Shown in pieces: positions 10,538 to 19,218 of a DNA stretch of 64,000 bases. Every line of letters starts with the position of its first letter. Within the stretch, counting starts at the first letter, position 1. The stretch is taken from assembly GCF_014541205.1 (NCBI RefSeq), contig NZ_CP061280.1:310001-374000 (forward strand), read 5' to 3'. A program made the translations under genes and the position numbers. The notes under the pieces were generated by a model that was given only the letters and a program-made list of their open reading frames with translations, searched no databases and was not told where the DNA came from. The stretch is from Mannheimia bovis. GTDB taxonomy: Bacteria > Pseudomonadota > Gammaproteobacteria > Enterobacterales > Pasteurellaceae.

Positions 10538-11407
10538 TTAAAATGACCGCTTGTATCTTTTCATCATCGGCAGAAAAACAGAAAGTAACGCTGTGCAAAT
10601 GACGATAATAATACCAATCCAAGTGATAAGGCCCAGTTGCTCCGATAAAAAGAGTAACGCCATTAATAATCCAAACACAGGCTCAAGAGCAAGCAGAATG
10701 CCTGCGAGAATAGGGGAAGATTGGCTAATGCCTTTATTCCATAACAACATTGCCAAACTGGTACAAATAATGCCGAGATACACCACACTCGTCCACGCCG
10801 AGAAGCTGGTTGGCAGTTGCCAATCTTCGGCGAATAATAATGTGATGGGTAAAGCGGTAATTGCCCCTTGTACTAGTGTGATATTGGTTAAATCTGTAAC
10901 TTTAACGGATTGTAAAATGTCTTTGCTGAGATACATTCCAATAATAAAACTCAAACTGCCTAACGTTACGAGCAATAGCCCCAGCATATTAATTGAACCG
11001 CTATCATCACTCCCTGCTGCCATAATTAGAATGCCGACACAAGCGAACAAACTTAAGATAAAATCCAGCCTTGTTGCCCGTTTTTTAAAGCAGAAATAGC
11101 CCACCAATACCGTTAAAAGCGGATTTAGCCCAAGTAATGCAACCGCACTCGCCGCTGAAGTTAATTTCAAGCCTGAAAATTGTAAGATTACACAGAGCGG
11201 AAAGGTAAGAAAACTAATCAACCAAACTTTAATATGCTGATTTTGCTGAATTTTTCGATAGGCTCGCATAAAAAACGGCAGAGCGATAAATGCCGCCAGC
11301 GTCAGCCGAATTTGCATAATTTGCACAGGGTCAAATTCGGCAATCGCCACTTTACCCACAATAAATGAACTTGCCCAAATTAAGGTTGCGATCAGTAAAT
11401 ATACCAT
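10538..11407 (-). CDS. EamA/DMT family transporter
   Basis: A 289-residue inner-membrane protein with about ten hydrophobic segments arranged as two EamA repeats (first about 1-130, second about 145-280), the drug/metabolite transporter pattern. Repeat marks are LIWASSFIVGKVAIAEFDP at the start and LLALEPVFGLLMALLF in the second half. It begins one base after the stop of the VOC gene and runs into sfsA, so the three are co-transcribed. Members export amino acids or other metabolites; the substrate here is unknown. Confidence 0.88.
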   Translation of the reverse strand: MVYLLIATLIWASSFIVGKVAIAEFDPVQIMQIRLTLAAFIALPFFMRAYRKIQQNQHIKVWLISFLTFPLCVILQFSGLKLTSAASAVALLGLNPLLTVLVGYFCFKKRATRLDFILSLFACVGILIMAAGSDDSGSINMLGLLLVTLGSLSFIIGMYLSKDILQSVKVTDLTNITLVQGAITALPITLLFAEDWQLPTSFSAWTSVVYLGIICTSLAMLLWNKGISQSSPILAGILLALEPVFGLLMALLFLSEQLGLITWIGIIIVICTALLSVFLPMMKRYKRSF

Positions 11408-11408
11408 T

Positions 11409-11801
11409 TTAGATCTCGTAAAATTCTAGCGGTAGATCGTCGGGATCTCGGAAAAAGGTGAAACGTTTGCCGGTAAGATCATCAAGGCGAATGCCTTCGT
11501 GTGGCAAATTGTGCTGTTCTAAAAAGGCGATGGCTTGTTCAATATTTTCCACCTTGAATGCTAAATGGCGTAACCCGCAAGTTTCAGGCGAGGTAAAGCG
11601 AGGTGGCGTAACCGGAAAACTAAAAAGTTCAATTTGCGAGCCGTCTTGAAAACGTAAGTCTAATTTGTAACTATCTCGTGCAGTTCTGTAGGTTTCTTCA
11701 ATAATTTCCGCACCTAAAATCTGGGTGTAGAAATGTTTGGATTTTTCATAATCCGACACAATAATAGCAACGTGGTGGAAGCCTAGAATAGGAGATTTCA
11801 T
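11409..11801 (-). CDS. VOC family protein, YaeR-like
   Basis: A 130-residue vicinal-oxygen-chelate protein resembling E. coli YaeR and glyoxalase I. One beta-alpha-beta-beta-beta module begins GFHHVAIIVSDYEKSKHFY and a second begins LRHLAFKVENIEQAIAFLE. Potential metal ligands are the His of GFHH, Glu in IELFSF, His in LRHLAF and Glu in PLEFYEI. I start it at MKSPILG because GAGG stands at proper distance; the longer frame adds an unlikely leader that runs into the divergent mutY. First gene of the VOC-DMT-sfsA unit. Its substrate is unknown. Confidence 0.85.
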   Translation of the reverse strand: MKSPILGFHHVAIIVSDYEKSKHFYTQILGAEIIEETYRTARDSYKLDLRFQDGSQIELFSFPVTPPRFTSPETCGLRHLAFKVENIEQAIAFLEQHNLPHEGIRLDDLTGKRFTFFRDPDDLPLEFYEI

Positions 11802-11882
11802 TTTTTCCTCGATATGTAAAATTTTTGGCAAAAACAACCGCTTGCAGTATGATGATTTCTTTTTTTGATTTCAAGATGTTTA

Positions 11883-13025
11883 ATGAATAGCAATTCTTCA
11901 CAATATCCGTTAGCGACAGCGAAAGTGTCTGATCCATTTGCAAAATCTGTATTAGCGTGGTTTGAGCAATACGGGCGTAAACATTTGCCTTGGCAACAAA
12001 ATAAAACCTTGTATAAAGTTTGGTTGTCAGAAGTGATGTTGCAACAAACTCAAGTTGCCACCGTTATTCCTTATTTTGCACGTTTTACGGAACGATTTCC
12101 AACTGTTACTGACTTAGCTAATGGCTCTATTGATGAAGTGCTGCATTTATGGACGGGCTTGGGCTACTACGCACGAGCGAGAAACTTGCATAAAGCGGCA
12201 ATTCAAATTCGAGATGAATTTGGTGGTGAGTTTCCCACAACATTTGATGATGTACTGGCATTGTCCGGTGTGGGGAGAAGTACAGCGGGGGCGATTTTGT
12301 CTTCGGTGTTAGATGCTCCGCACCCGATTTTAGACGGCAACGTTAAACGTGTGTTAAGCCGCTATTTTGCGGTGGAAGGCTGGGCTGGCGAAAAGGCGGT
12401 TGAAAACCAACTTTGGCAGTTAAGTGAAAGTGTTACGCCAACAGAACAGGTGGCTGATTTTAACCAAGCAATGATGGATTTGGGGGCGATGATTTGTACT
12501 CGCTCTAAGCCGAAATGCCTGCTCTGCCCGTTACAAGAACATTGCCAAACAAATGTAATGCAAGCGTGGGATAAATTCCCAGCCAAGAAGCCAAAGAAAA
12601 CGCTCCCCGAACGCCAAGCCTATTTTTTAATCCTGAAAAACGGCTCAAAAGTGTTATTACAAAAGCGGGAAGCAAAAGGTATTTGGGGTGGATTATTTGC
12701 CTTTCCACAATTTGGTAGTTTAGAGGAACTCAAGCGGTCAGATTTAGTAGGAAATTTACAAATTTCGCAACAATTAACCACTTTTAGACACACATTCAGC
12801 CATTTTCATTTAGATATTACCCCCATTTTGGTAGATCTAAATTTGCAAAAAATAGCTAAAATCTTACCGCTTGTAGCGGAAGAAAACGCAGGAAATTACC
12901 TTTCTACTGTATCTTCAGAGGCGGATTATTGGTATGATTTCAGCCAACATAATGAAATAGGTTTAGCCACGCCGGTTAAACGCATTTTAGATGAACTGGC
13001 GTTTAGCGTAACAAACAAAAATTAA
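11883..13025 (+). CDS. mutY: Adenine DNA glycosylase MutY
   Basis: Removes adenine mispaired with 8-oxoguanine or guanine. The first ATG gives 380 residues; a TTG six codons earlier is possible but less likely. Seen in order: [21 protein letters not shown] with the catalytic Glu, the helix-hairpin-helix [13 protein letters not shown], the catalytic Asp in [10 protein letters not shown], the [4Fe-4S] pattern C-x6-C-x2-C-x5-C ([17 protein letters not shown]), and a C-terminal NUDIX-like 8-oxoG recognition domain (from about residue 240). It leads the mutY-yggX-mltC operon that is conserved in gamma-proteobacteria. Confidence 0.97.
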   Translation: MNSNSSQYPLATAKVSDPFAKSVLAWFEQYGRKHLPWQQNKTLYKVWLSEVMLQQTQVATVIPYFARFTERFPTVTDLANGSIDEVLHLWTGLGYYARARNLHKAAIQIRDEFGGEFPTTFDDVLALSGVGRSTAGAILSSVLDAPHPILDGNVKRVLSRYFAVEGWAGEKAVENQLWQLSESVTPTEQVADFNQAMMDLGAMICTRSKPKCLLCPLQEHCQTNVMQAWDKFPAKKPKKTLPERQAYFLILKNGSKVLLQKREAKGIWGGLFAFPQFGSLEELKRSDLVGNLQISQQLTTFRHTFSHFHLDITPILVDLNLQKIAKILPLVAEENAGNYLSTVSSEADYWYDFSQHNEIGLATPVKRILDELAFSVTNKN

Positions 13026-13035
13026 GGATTAGATT

Positions 13036-13305
13036 ATGGCTCGTACCGTATTTTGCGAATACTTAAAACAAGATGCCGAAGGCTTAGACTTTCAATTGTA
13101 TCCGGGCGAACTCGGCAAACGTATTTTTGCTTCCATCAGTAAACAAGCGTGGTCTGAGTGGATCAAAAAACAAACAATGATCGTTAATGAGAAAAAGCTC
13201 AGTATGATGAACCCGGAACATCGCAAATTACTTGAAGAAGAGATGGTTAATTTCTTATTTGAAGGTAAAGAAATCATCATTGAAGGCTACAAGCCAATCG
13301 AATAA
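13036..13305 (+). CDS. yggX: Probable Fe(2+)-trafficking protein YggX
   Basis: An 89-residue YggX homologue that protects iron-sulfur clusters from oxidation and may shuttle ferrous iron. The family pattern starts RTVFCEYL with the conserved Cys7, then [13 protein letters not shown], and ends [15 protein letters not shown]. It begins ten bases after mutY and is followed after 18 bases by mltC. Pairing with MutY, itself an Fe-S enzyme repairing oxidative damage, is the conserved arrangement. Confidence 0.96.
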   Translation: MARTVFCEYLKQDAEGLDFQLYPGELGKRIFASISKQAWSEWIKKQTMIVNEKKLSMMNPEHRKLLEEEMVNFLFEGKEIIIEGYKPIE

Positions 13306-13323
13306 TTCAAGGTTAAATTCAAA

Positions 13324-14421
13324 ATGAAAAAATATGCAAAATATTTGCCAATGTTGGCAATTATTCCCTTTCTTATTGCCTGTGGAAGTAATACATCTTC
13401 CAGTGGTAAAAAGCCAAAATCTACCCGTGTCGATTATTCAAAAGATACCAATGCAATGGATATCTTAACGGGGCAATTCTCTAATAATATTGATGATATT
13501 TGGGGTAGCAACGAGCTTTTGGTTGCCAGTAAAAAAGATTACGTAAAATACACCGATAAATTCTACACCCGTAGTCATATTTCGTTTGAAGAAGGGGTGA
13601 TTACCATTGAGACTTTAGGTGATCAAAATCATCTTCGTAACTCCATTGTTCATACTTTATTAATGGGGCGAGATCCTAGAGGAATTGACTTATTTGCATC
13701 AGGTGATGTGCCGATTAGTACAAATCCGTTCTTAAAAGGTCAGGTAAAAGATCAATTTGGTCGTGATATTACTAATGTCGCTTTTGCAAATGATTTTGCT
13801 ACCTATCTTATTCAAAATAAAACGCAAACCCGCAGATTGAAAAATGGTCGAAATGCGATGTATGTGGCGATTAAAATGGTGGAAGGGCACGTTGAAGTGC
13901 GTGCAAGACAATATTTACCGCTTGTACGCAAAATGGCAAGACAATATGGTATTGAACCAAGCCTCATTTTAGGCATTATGGAAGTGGAATCTTCTTTCAA
14001 CCCTTATGCGGTAAGTTACGCTAATGCGATTGGTTTGATGCAGGTTGTGCCTCGTACCGCAGGGCGTGATATTTTTGCCCGTAAAGGAATGGGTGGGCAG
14101 CCAAGCCGTGAATATCTCTACAATCCATCAAATAATATTGATGCAGGTACGCTCTACTTAACCATTTTGCGTGATGAATACTTAGATGGCATCATTGATC
14201 CATTATCTAAACGCTATGCGATGATTTCTGCTTATAACAGCGGTGCTGGAGCAGTGTTACGTGTGTTTGATTCGGATAAATATGAGGCGATTGATAGAAT
14301 TAACGATCTTTCGCCTGATGCGGTTTATCGAATTTTAACCACCGCTCACCCATCTTCTCAAGCAAGAAATTATTTAAGAAAAGTAACAACGGCTAGAGAG
14401 AAATATCGAAATATTCGATAA
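13324..14421 (+). CDS. mltC: Membrane-bound lytic murein transglycosylase C
   Basis: Outer-membrane lipoprotein that cleaves peptidoglycan glycan strands to 1,6-anhydro products. The 365 residues begin with a lipoprotein signal ending LIAC (Cys20), then an N-terminal DUF3393 domain, and from about residue 205 the SLT domain with the catalytic Glu in [28 protein letters not shown], and AYNSGAGAV. The length fits MltC (E. coli about 359). Last gene of the mutY-yggX-mltC operon; tRNA genes follow. Confidence 0.96.
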   Translation: MKKYAKYLPMLAIIPFLIACGSNTSSSGKKPKSTRVDYSKDTNAMDILTGQFSNNIDDIWGSNELLVASKKDYVKYTDKFYTRSHISFEEGVITIETLGDQNHLRNSIVHTLLMGRDPRGIDLFASGDVPISTNPFLKGQVKDQFGRDITNVAFANDFATYLIQNKTQTRRLKNGRNAMYVAIKMVEGHVEVRARQYLPLVRKMARQYGIEPSLILGIMEVESSFNPYAVSYANAIGLMQVVPRTAGRDIFARKGMGGQPSREYLYNPSNNIDAGTLYLTILRDEYLDGIIDPLSKRYAMISAYNSGAGAVLRVFDSDKYEAIDRINDLSPDAVYRILTTAHPSSQARNYLRKVTTAREKYRNIR

Positions 14422-14505
14422 TGCGTGAATTATGTTGTTTTTTAGCCTAAAAGTATAAAAAAAGCACATTTAAACAGGAGTTTTTTTAAATTCAGCAAAA
14501 AGTGT

Positions 14506-14534
14506 TTGACGTTGATGGCTGAAATCAGCATAAT
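14506..14534 (+). promoter_or_regulatory. Promoter of the first tRNA-Phe/Asn pair
   Basis: TTGACG, a 17-base spacer and CATAAT, 18 bases before the first tRNA-Phe. The same elements recur 325 bases downstream before the second pair. Confidence 0.8.
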
Positions 14535-14552
14535 GCAACACGCAACGACGTT

Positions 14553-14628
14553 GCCTCGATAGCTCAGTCGGTAGAGCAGGGGATTGAAAATCCCCGTGTC
14601 GGTGGTTCGATTCCGCCTCGAGGCACCA
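14553..14628 (+). tRNA. tRNA-Phe (GAA), copy 1
   Basis: A 76-base cloverleaf with encoded CCA: acceptor GCCTCGA pairs TCGAGGC, D-arm TAGCTCAGTCGGTAGAGCA, anticodon loop TTGAAAA with GAA, T-arm GGTTCGATTCC. It is identical to the second copy at 14878. Confidence 0.96.
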
Positions 14629-14633
14629 TCTAT

Positions 14634-14709
14634 TCCTCCTTAGTTCAGTCGGTAGAACGGTGGACTGTTAATCCATATGTCGCAGGTTCGAGTCCCGCAG
14701 GAGGAGCCA
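14634..14709 (+). tRNA. tRNA-Asn (GTT), copy 1
   Basis: A 76-base cloverleaf with encoded CCA: acceptor TCCTCCT pairs AGGAGGA, anticodon loop CTGTTAA with GTT, T-arm GGTTCGAGTCC. It lies five bases after tRNA-Phe, so the two are one transcript. Identical to the copy at 14959. Confidence 0.96.
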
Positions 14710-14715
14710 TATTCT

Positions 14716-14746
14716 AAAGCCCCGATAAGAAATTATCGGGGCTTTT
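14716..14746 (+). terminator. Terminator of the first tRNA pair
   Basis: Stem AAAGCCCCGATA / TATCGGGGCTTT with a six-base loop followed by TTTT. Its sequence differs from the terminator of the second pair, showing that the duplication ends before it. Confidence 0.88.
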
Positions 14747-14830
14747 ACTTTTTACAAATGCACAATTGAATGAGATTGTTCAATTTTTAGTATTATGCAA
14801 TCAAAAAGGTCAAATTTCTGATAATTATAT

Positions 14831-14859
14831 TTGACGAAGCCCTAAAAAATCAGCATAAT
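14831..14859 (+). promoter_or_regulatory. Promoter of the second tRNA-Phe/Asn pair
   Basis: TTGACG, 17-base spacer, CATAAT. Position and hexamers match the first promoter exactly at +325, although the spacer sequences differ. Confidence 0.8.
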
Positions 14860-14877
14860 GCACCACGCAACGACGTT

Positions 14878-14953
14878 GCCTCGATAGCTCAGTCGGTAGA
14901 GCAGGGGATTGAAAATCCCCGTGTCGGTGGTTCGATTCCGCCTCGAGGCACCA
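14878..14953 (+). tRNA. tRNA-Phe (GAA), copy 2
   Basis: Same 76-base sequence as the copy at 14553, with anticodon GAA and encoded CCA. Confidence 0.96.
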
Positions 14954-14958
14954 TCTAT

Positions 14959-15034
14959 TCCTCCTTAGTTCAGTCGGTAGAACGGTGGACTGTTAATCCA
15001 TATGTCGCAGGTTCGAGTCCCGCAGGAGGAGCCA
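14959..15034 (+). tRNA. tRNA-Asn (GTT), copy 2
   Basis: Same 76-base sequence as the copy at 14634, with anticodon GTT and encoded CCA. Confidence 0.96.
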
Positions 15035-15043
15035 TATTTAGAT

Positions 15044-15068
15044 AACCCTGATGAGCAATCATCAGGGT
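15044..15068 (+). terminator. Terminator of the second tRNA pair
   Basis: Stem AACCCTGAT / ATCAGGGTT with a five-base loop and T-rich tail, ten bases after tRNA-Asn. Confidence 0.85.
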
Positions 15069-15367
15069 TTTCGCTTTTTAAGATGCTTAATTCTCTTTTC
15101 TCAAAAAATTATGTGATTTACTTCTCATTTCTGAAACAAATATGAAAATTTTACTTCACTTTTAAGAAGTATTCGGAGTATTATCCTCAACACAATAATT
15201 AAATAATAATGATTCCTCGAATATCGTCAAATTTTACGGCATAGCTTAAACCCTATGTCGTTTTTTTATGCCCCTATAATATCTCCTCGTTTTTTTGTAT
15301 AATATCCGCAATTTTCCGCCTACAAGCGGTCAAATTTTTCTAAAATTTTGCACATTGAGAACCCAAT
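15069..15367 (+). other. Non-coding region upstream of ffh
   Basis: About 300 bases without a gene. It holds a possible hairpin CGGCATAG / CTATGTCG followed by seven T (15237-15267), two TATAAT boxes (15275-15280 and 15298-15303), and an uptake signal (15322-15331). The hairpin with T-run could end a short transcript, but I see no recognisable RNA family. Either TATAAT may be the ffh promoter; no good -35 was found. Confidence 0.5.
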
Positions 15368-16768
15368 ATGTTTGAAAACCTATCCGATAGACTTTCCAAA
15401 ACCCTGCGTAACATCACAGGCAAAGGTCGCTTAACCGAAGATAATATTAAAGACACTCTGCGTGAAGTGCGTATGGCATTGCTCGAGGCAGACGTTGCCC
15501 TACCTGTAGTGCGTGATTTTATCAATAAGGTCAAAGAACGTGCTTTAGGCGTTGAAGTAAACAAAAGCCTCACCCCGGGTCAAGAATTCTTAAAAATCGT
15601 CCAAAGCGAATTAGAAAGTGCGATGGGCGAAGCCAATGAGGAACTCAACCTTGCGGCTCAACCGCCTGCGGTCATTTTAATGGCAGGTTTACAAGGTGCG
15701 GGTAAAACCACCTCGGTCGGCAAATTGGCGAAATTCTTAAAAGAACGCCACAAGAAAAAAGTATTAGTGGTCTCTGCCGACGTTTACCGCCCGGCGGCGA
15801 TTAAACAGCTCCAAACGCTCGCTGAAGCGTTAAAAGTGGATTTCTTCCCTACCGAAACCAGCCAAAAGCCGGTAGCGATTGCTGAAGCCGCACTCAAACA
15901 CGCTAAACTCAATTTCTTTGATGTGTTAATTGTCGATACCGCCGGTCGTTTACACGTTGATGGCGAAATGATGGAGGAAATCCAACAAATCCACGCCGCC
16001 CTTAATCCAATTGAAACCTTGTTTACCGTTGATGCAATGACCGGTCAAGATGCGGCAAATACGGCAAAAGCGTTCAATGAAGCATTACCGCTCACCGGGG
16101 TAATTTTAACCAAAGTGGATGGCGATGCTCGTGGCGGTGCGGCTCTTTCTATCCGCCAAATCACCGGCAAGCCGATTAAATTCCTCGGTGTGGGTGAGAA
16201 AACCGATGCACTTGAGCCATTCCACCCTGATCGTGTCGCCTCCCGTATTTTAGGTATGGGCGATGTAATGTCGTTAATTGAAGACTTACAACGTTCGGTC
16301 GATCAAGAAAAAGCCGAGAAAATGGCGGCAAAATTCAAGAAAGGGGACGATTTCACCCTTGAAGATTTCCGTGAGCAGCTTATCGAAATGAAGAAAATGG
16401 GCGGTATGATGTCAATGCTCGACAAATTACCGGGTGCGAAAAATTTACCTGATCACGTTAAAAATCAAGTGGACGATAAAATGTTCGTGAAAATGGAGGC
16501 GATCATCAACTCAATGACGCTGAAAGAGCGTGCTAACCCGGATATTATCAAAGGTTCTCGCCGTCGCCGTATCGCACTTGGTTCAGGTACGCAAGTACAA
16601 GATGTCAATAAACTACTCAAACAATTTGACGATATGCAGCGTATGATGAAAAAAATGCGTAAAGGCGGAATGTCGAAAATGATGCGTGGAATGAAAGGCT
16701 TAATGGGCGGAGGAATGGGAGGCTTAGGTGGTCTTGGCAACTTAGGCGGAATGTTCGGCAAGCGGTAA
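15368..16768 (+). CDS. ffh: Signal recognition particle protein Ffh
   Basis: GTPase that binds signal sequences with 4.5S RNA and delivers ribosomes to FtsY. The 466 residues comprise the N domain (about 1-85), the G domain with P-loop GLQGAGKTT (about 105-113), DTAGRL, TKVDGDARGGAAL, and the Met-rich M domain from about 300. The C-terminus is a run rich in Met, Gly and Lys (MKKMRKGGMSKMMRGMKG and onward), as expected for signal-peptide and RNA binding. Single-gene unit with its own terminator. Confidence 0.98.
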   Translation: MFENLSDRLSKTLRNITGKGRLTEDNIKDTLREVRMALLEADVALPVVRDFINKVKERALGVEVNKSLTPGQEFLKIVQSELESAMGEANEELNLAAQPPAVILMAGLQGAGKTTSVGKLAKFLKERHKKKVLVVSADVYRPAAIKQLQTLAEALKVDFFPTETSQKPVAIAEAALKHAKLNFFDVLIVDTAGRLHVDGEMMEEIQQIHAALNPIETLFTVDAMTGQDAANTAKAFNEALPLTGVILTKVDGDARGGAALSIRQITGKPIKFLGVGEKTDALEPFHPDRVASRILGMGDVMSLIEDLQRSVDQEKAEKMAAKFKKGDDFTLEDFREQLIEMKKMGGMMSMLDKLPGAKNLPDHVKNQVDDKMFVKMEAIINSMTLKERANPDIIKGSRRRRIALGSGTQVQDVNKLLKQFDDMQRMMKKMRKGGMSKMMRGMKGLMGGGMGGLGGLGNLGGMFGKR

Positions 16769-16794
16769 GATTTTCACATTTTTTTGCAAAACAC

Positions 16795-16824
16795 AAAGGC
16801 ACAAATTCAGTTTTGTGCCTTTTT
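16795..16824 (+). terminator. Terminator of ffh
   Basis: Stem AAAGGCACAAA / TTTGTGCCTTT followed by T residues, 27 bases past the ffh stop. Confidence 0.85.
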
Positions 16825-16843
16825 CATTGACAATATTCAGAGT

Positions 16844-18400
16844 TTAATACACATCTCTCATTAAACGCCCTTCCGCTACAAGCTGTGCAATGATGTTATT
16901 AAAATCATCCACATAAGGCTGACCGCCGATTTCTTCCGCAATTTTAATGATTTCCGCATCAATGGCTTTGCTCATTGCCTTACTTCCACAAATGTAGAAA
17001 TAAGCCCCTTGTTGAATCAATTTCCAAACGAGTTCGGCTTGGTTAGCTAAAGCGTTTTGCACATAAAATTTCTCCGCCTGATCGCGTGAAAATGCAGTAA
17101 ATAGTTGCGTTAATGTGCCGTTGGAGAGATAGTTTTCCAATTCTGCTTGATAGAGAAAATCTTTCGAACGATAACGCTCCCCAAAAAATAGGTAGCTTTC
17201 CACATTTTGATATTGGCTTTCTAACGCTTGTAAAAAGGCAATATGCGGTGCAATACCTGTACCGGAACCAATCATTACTACAGGAGCATTTAAATGTTCA
17301 GGTAAACGGAAGTTTGGATTTGCTTTTGCAAAAATTGAAACAAATTCACCCGCTTGTAATTTGGCTAAATAGTCGCTCGCTGTACCTTGGTAAGATCTGC
17401 CGTTTAAATCATAATAGACGTGTCGAACGCATAAATCCACATAATCAGAGTGCGTTTTACCACAAGAGCTAATTGAATAAGCACGAGCGGATAAGTTGGA
17501 TAACATCGGCTCTAAATCCGCTAATGTAACAGTTTTGTTCGGGTCAAAATCTTGTAGCACATCCAATAAATCTCGTCCGTATAAATATTGTTCTAGTGCT
17601 TTTTTGTTGGAAATTTTCGTTAAGTCTTTTAACGCTTGGCTGCCACAAATTTTTTGAATATCACGCAGCACATTTTTACTTAATAAGCGTAATTCTTTAT
17701 TGCGTAATACATTGAGAGCCTGTGTATCATCAAACCACTCGGCATATTGGTTTAACAACTGTTCAGGCTGGTTTACTTTGATATAAATTAAATCCCCTGC
17801 TTGATAGAAAATACCGCTATCCTTAAGCGATAATCGAAGATGATAAACAGGCGGATTTGAATTGGCTAAATGCTTAATTTCTAACACTTCTGCTTGATAA
17901 GTGGCATCTTCTCCATACACTTGTACAGAAAGCTGATGGGTTAGCGGAGCTTCATTAGGCTGAGTTAAAACCTGCTGCACAAGTGGCAACCACTGTTTAA
18001 AGATTTCTTGATAATTTAGGTCTGCATCTACCCTTTCAATCACGGCTTGGGCTTGTTTTGCCTGCAATAAGCAGTCTAACTGTTTGCTATAGCCACAGAA
18101 TTTATCGTAAGTAATATCACCCAGTCCGAAAATGGCATATTTCACATTACAAGCGGTCAAATTTTCCAATTTTTCTGCAAATCCATCAGCATTTTCAGGT
18201 GGTTCGCCATCACCAAATGAACTGGTTAAAACCAGCAATAAGCTATTTGGGTTGAAAGTGGTTAAATCCGTTTCATTAAGGGTGGAAAGGCTCATTGAGT
18301 AGTGATTTAAAAAAGGTTGTTGGGCTAACTGTTGGGCAAGTTTCTCTGCGTTGCCAGACTCTGAACCATAAGCGATGTGAATATGGGTAATGAGAGACAT
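16844..18400 (-). CDS. CysJ-like diflavin reductase
   Basis: A 518-residue NADPH-dependent flavoprotein of the sulfite reductase alpha / cytochrome P450 reductase type. In order: flavodoxin domain with IAYGSESGNAEKLAQQL (about 10-26) and SSFGDGEPPENADGF, FAD domain with RAYSISS, and NADPH domain with GTGIAPHIAFLQ, FFGERYRSKDFLYQ and YFYICGSKAM, ending RDVY as CysJ does. I start at MSLITHIHIAYG because GAGGAG precedes it. It is some 80 residues shorter than E. coli CysJ, mainly in the N-terminal extension. No sulfite reductase hemoprotein gene (cysI) lies in the window; the neighbour on the same strand is an Aer-like PAS protein, with a terminator between. The electron acceptor is unknown. Confidence 0.88.
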   Translation of the reverse strand: MSLITHIHIAYGSESGNAEKLAQQLAQQPFLNHYSMSLSTLNETDLTTFNPNSLLLVLTSSFGDGEPPENADGFAEKLENLTACNVKYAIFGLGDITYDKFCGYSKQLDCLLQAKQAQAVIERVDADLNYQEIFKQWLPLVQQVLTQPNEAPLTHQLSVQVYGEDATYQAEVLEIKHLANSNPPVYHLRLSLKDSGIFYQAGDLIYIKVNQPEQLLNQYAEWFDDTQALNVLRNKELRLLSKNVLRDIQKICGSQALKDLTKISNKKALEQYLYGRDLLDVLQDFDPNKTVTLADLEPMLSNLSARAYSISSCGKTHSDYVDLCVRHVYYDLNGRSYQGTASDYLAKLQAGEFVSIFAKANPNFRLPEHLNAPVVMIGSGTGIAPHIAFLQALESQYQNVESYLFFGERYRSKDFLYQAELENYLSNGTLTQLFTAFSRDQAEKFYVQNALANQAELVWKLIQQGAYFYICGSKAMSKAIDAEIIKIAEEIGGQPYVDDFNNIIAQLVAEGRLMRDVY

Positions 18401-18432
18401 AAAAACTCCTCGAAAACTAAAAGGAATAAAAA

Positions 18433-18467
18433 ATTGCGTGCAAAAGAGAGCTTCTTTTACACGCAAT
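18433..18467 (-). terminator. Terminator between PAS gene and diflavin reductase gene
   Basis: On the minus strand ATTGCGTG(T)AAAAGA pairs TCTTTT(G)CACGCAAT, followed by TTTTTTATT. It starts 14 bases past the PAS gene stop. Only about 30 bases separate it from the reductase start codon, too little for a separate promoter, so it probably acts as a partial terminator or attenuator. Confidence 0.8.
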
Positions 18468-18480
18468 CCTAGCTTTTTAA

Positions 18481-18912
18481 TTATTCGCCGTAGAAGTCAT
18501 CAAAGATTTCTTTTGACAATTCAACTGCTTCAAAGTTTGTCATTAAATCGTTAATTACACGGCGAACACTGATGTAACCTGAGATATTGCCGGCTTCATC
18601 AAACATTGGCTGAACGGTAGTATCAACTACATAAACTACACCACCTTTACCGCAGTTTGGTACGATGCCTGTCCAAATTTTTCCTGCTTGAATGGTATCC
18701 CACATATCTTTATATACTTCTTTCGGTACTGCCGGATGGCGAACGATATTGTGAGGTTGCCCGATTAGCTCTTCGCGAGAAAAACCTGTTAAACGACAGA
18801 AAAGATCGTTAGCATAAGTAATCACACCTTGTAAATCGGTGGTTGAAATTACTAAGGTATCTTGTACTGCTTTTAAGATAGCTTCATTTGAAGGAACAAT
18901 TTGTTCAGCCAT
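18481..18912 (-). CDS. Stand-alone PAS-domain protein, Aer-like
   Basis: A 143-residue protein that is essentially one PAS domain. It follows the N-terminal domain of the aerotaxis receptor Aer almost motif for motif: STTDLQGVITYANDLFCRLTGF, QPHNIVRHPAVPKEVYKDMW, GKIWTGIVPN and ISGYISVRR. In Aer this domain binds FAD and senses redox state; the RH of VRHP is kept, but the Asp that follows in Aer is Ala here. There is no HAMP or chemotaxis signalling domain, which fits a non-motile organism. I start at MAEQIVPS, preceded by GGGAG. It is transcribed towards the CysJ-like reductase. A redox sensor or electron-carrier role is inference. Confidence 0.85.
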   Translation of the reverse strand: MAEQIVPSNEAILKAVQDTLVISTTDLQGVITYANDLFCRLTGFSREELIGQPHNIVRHPAVPKEVYKDMWDTIQAGKIWTGIVPNCGKGGVVYVVDTTVQPMFDEAGNISGYISVRRVINDLMTNFEAVELSKEIFDDFYGE

Positions 18913-19218
18913 TTTAAATCTCCCATTAGATAGATTAATGTTGTAATTTATCAGTATCAGCACTGATGAATACAATTAGCATAATAGATAGCCATTGTGA
19001 TGTAAATTAGAAATAGTGCGAGTTTGTGAAAAATATCCTAGTAAATTAATAAGGTTACTTTCTTGTTAAATATCAATTCCAAAATCATTAAACACACGTT
19101 ATTTAAAAGTTTATTTTTTGTTGCAAAGTTATTTGTTTGAATATATTTTGCAATTTAATTAATTTAGCCTACAATCACTTTATTGAATTAATAATATGCA
19201 AACTCAAAAGGAAAACTT
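18913..19218. other. Divergent promoter region, PAS gene / ATP-grasp gene
   Basis: A/T-rich, about 300 bases. TTGCAA (19148), a 16-base spacer and TACAAT (19170) form a reasonable plus-strand promoter for the ATP-grasp gene at 19219. No operator palindrome or RNA gene was recognised. Confidence 0.5.

Noticed and set aside
10551..11099. Open frame of 182 codons opposite the DMT transporter gene
   Set aside because: Shadow of a clear membrane-protein gene; no ribosome-binding site and no family resemblance.
15069..15367. 4.5S RNA or another known RNA gene upstream of ffh
   Set aside because: The conserved 4.5S core with its GGAAGCAGCC-type loop is not present; only a hairpin and promoter-like boxes are visible.
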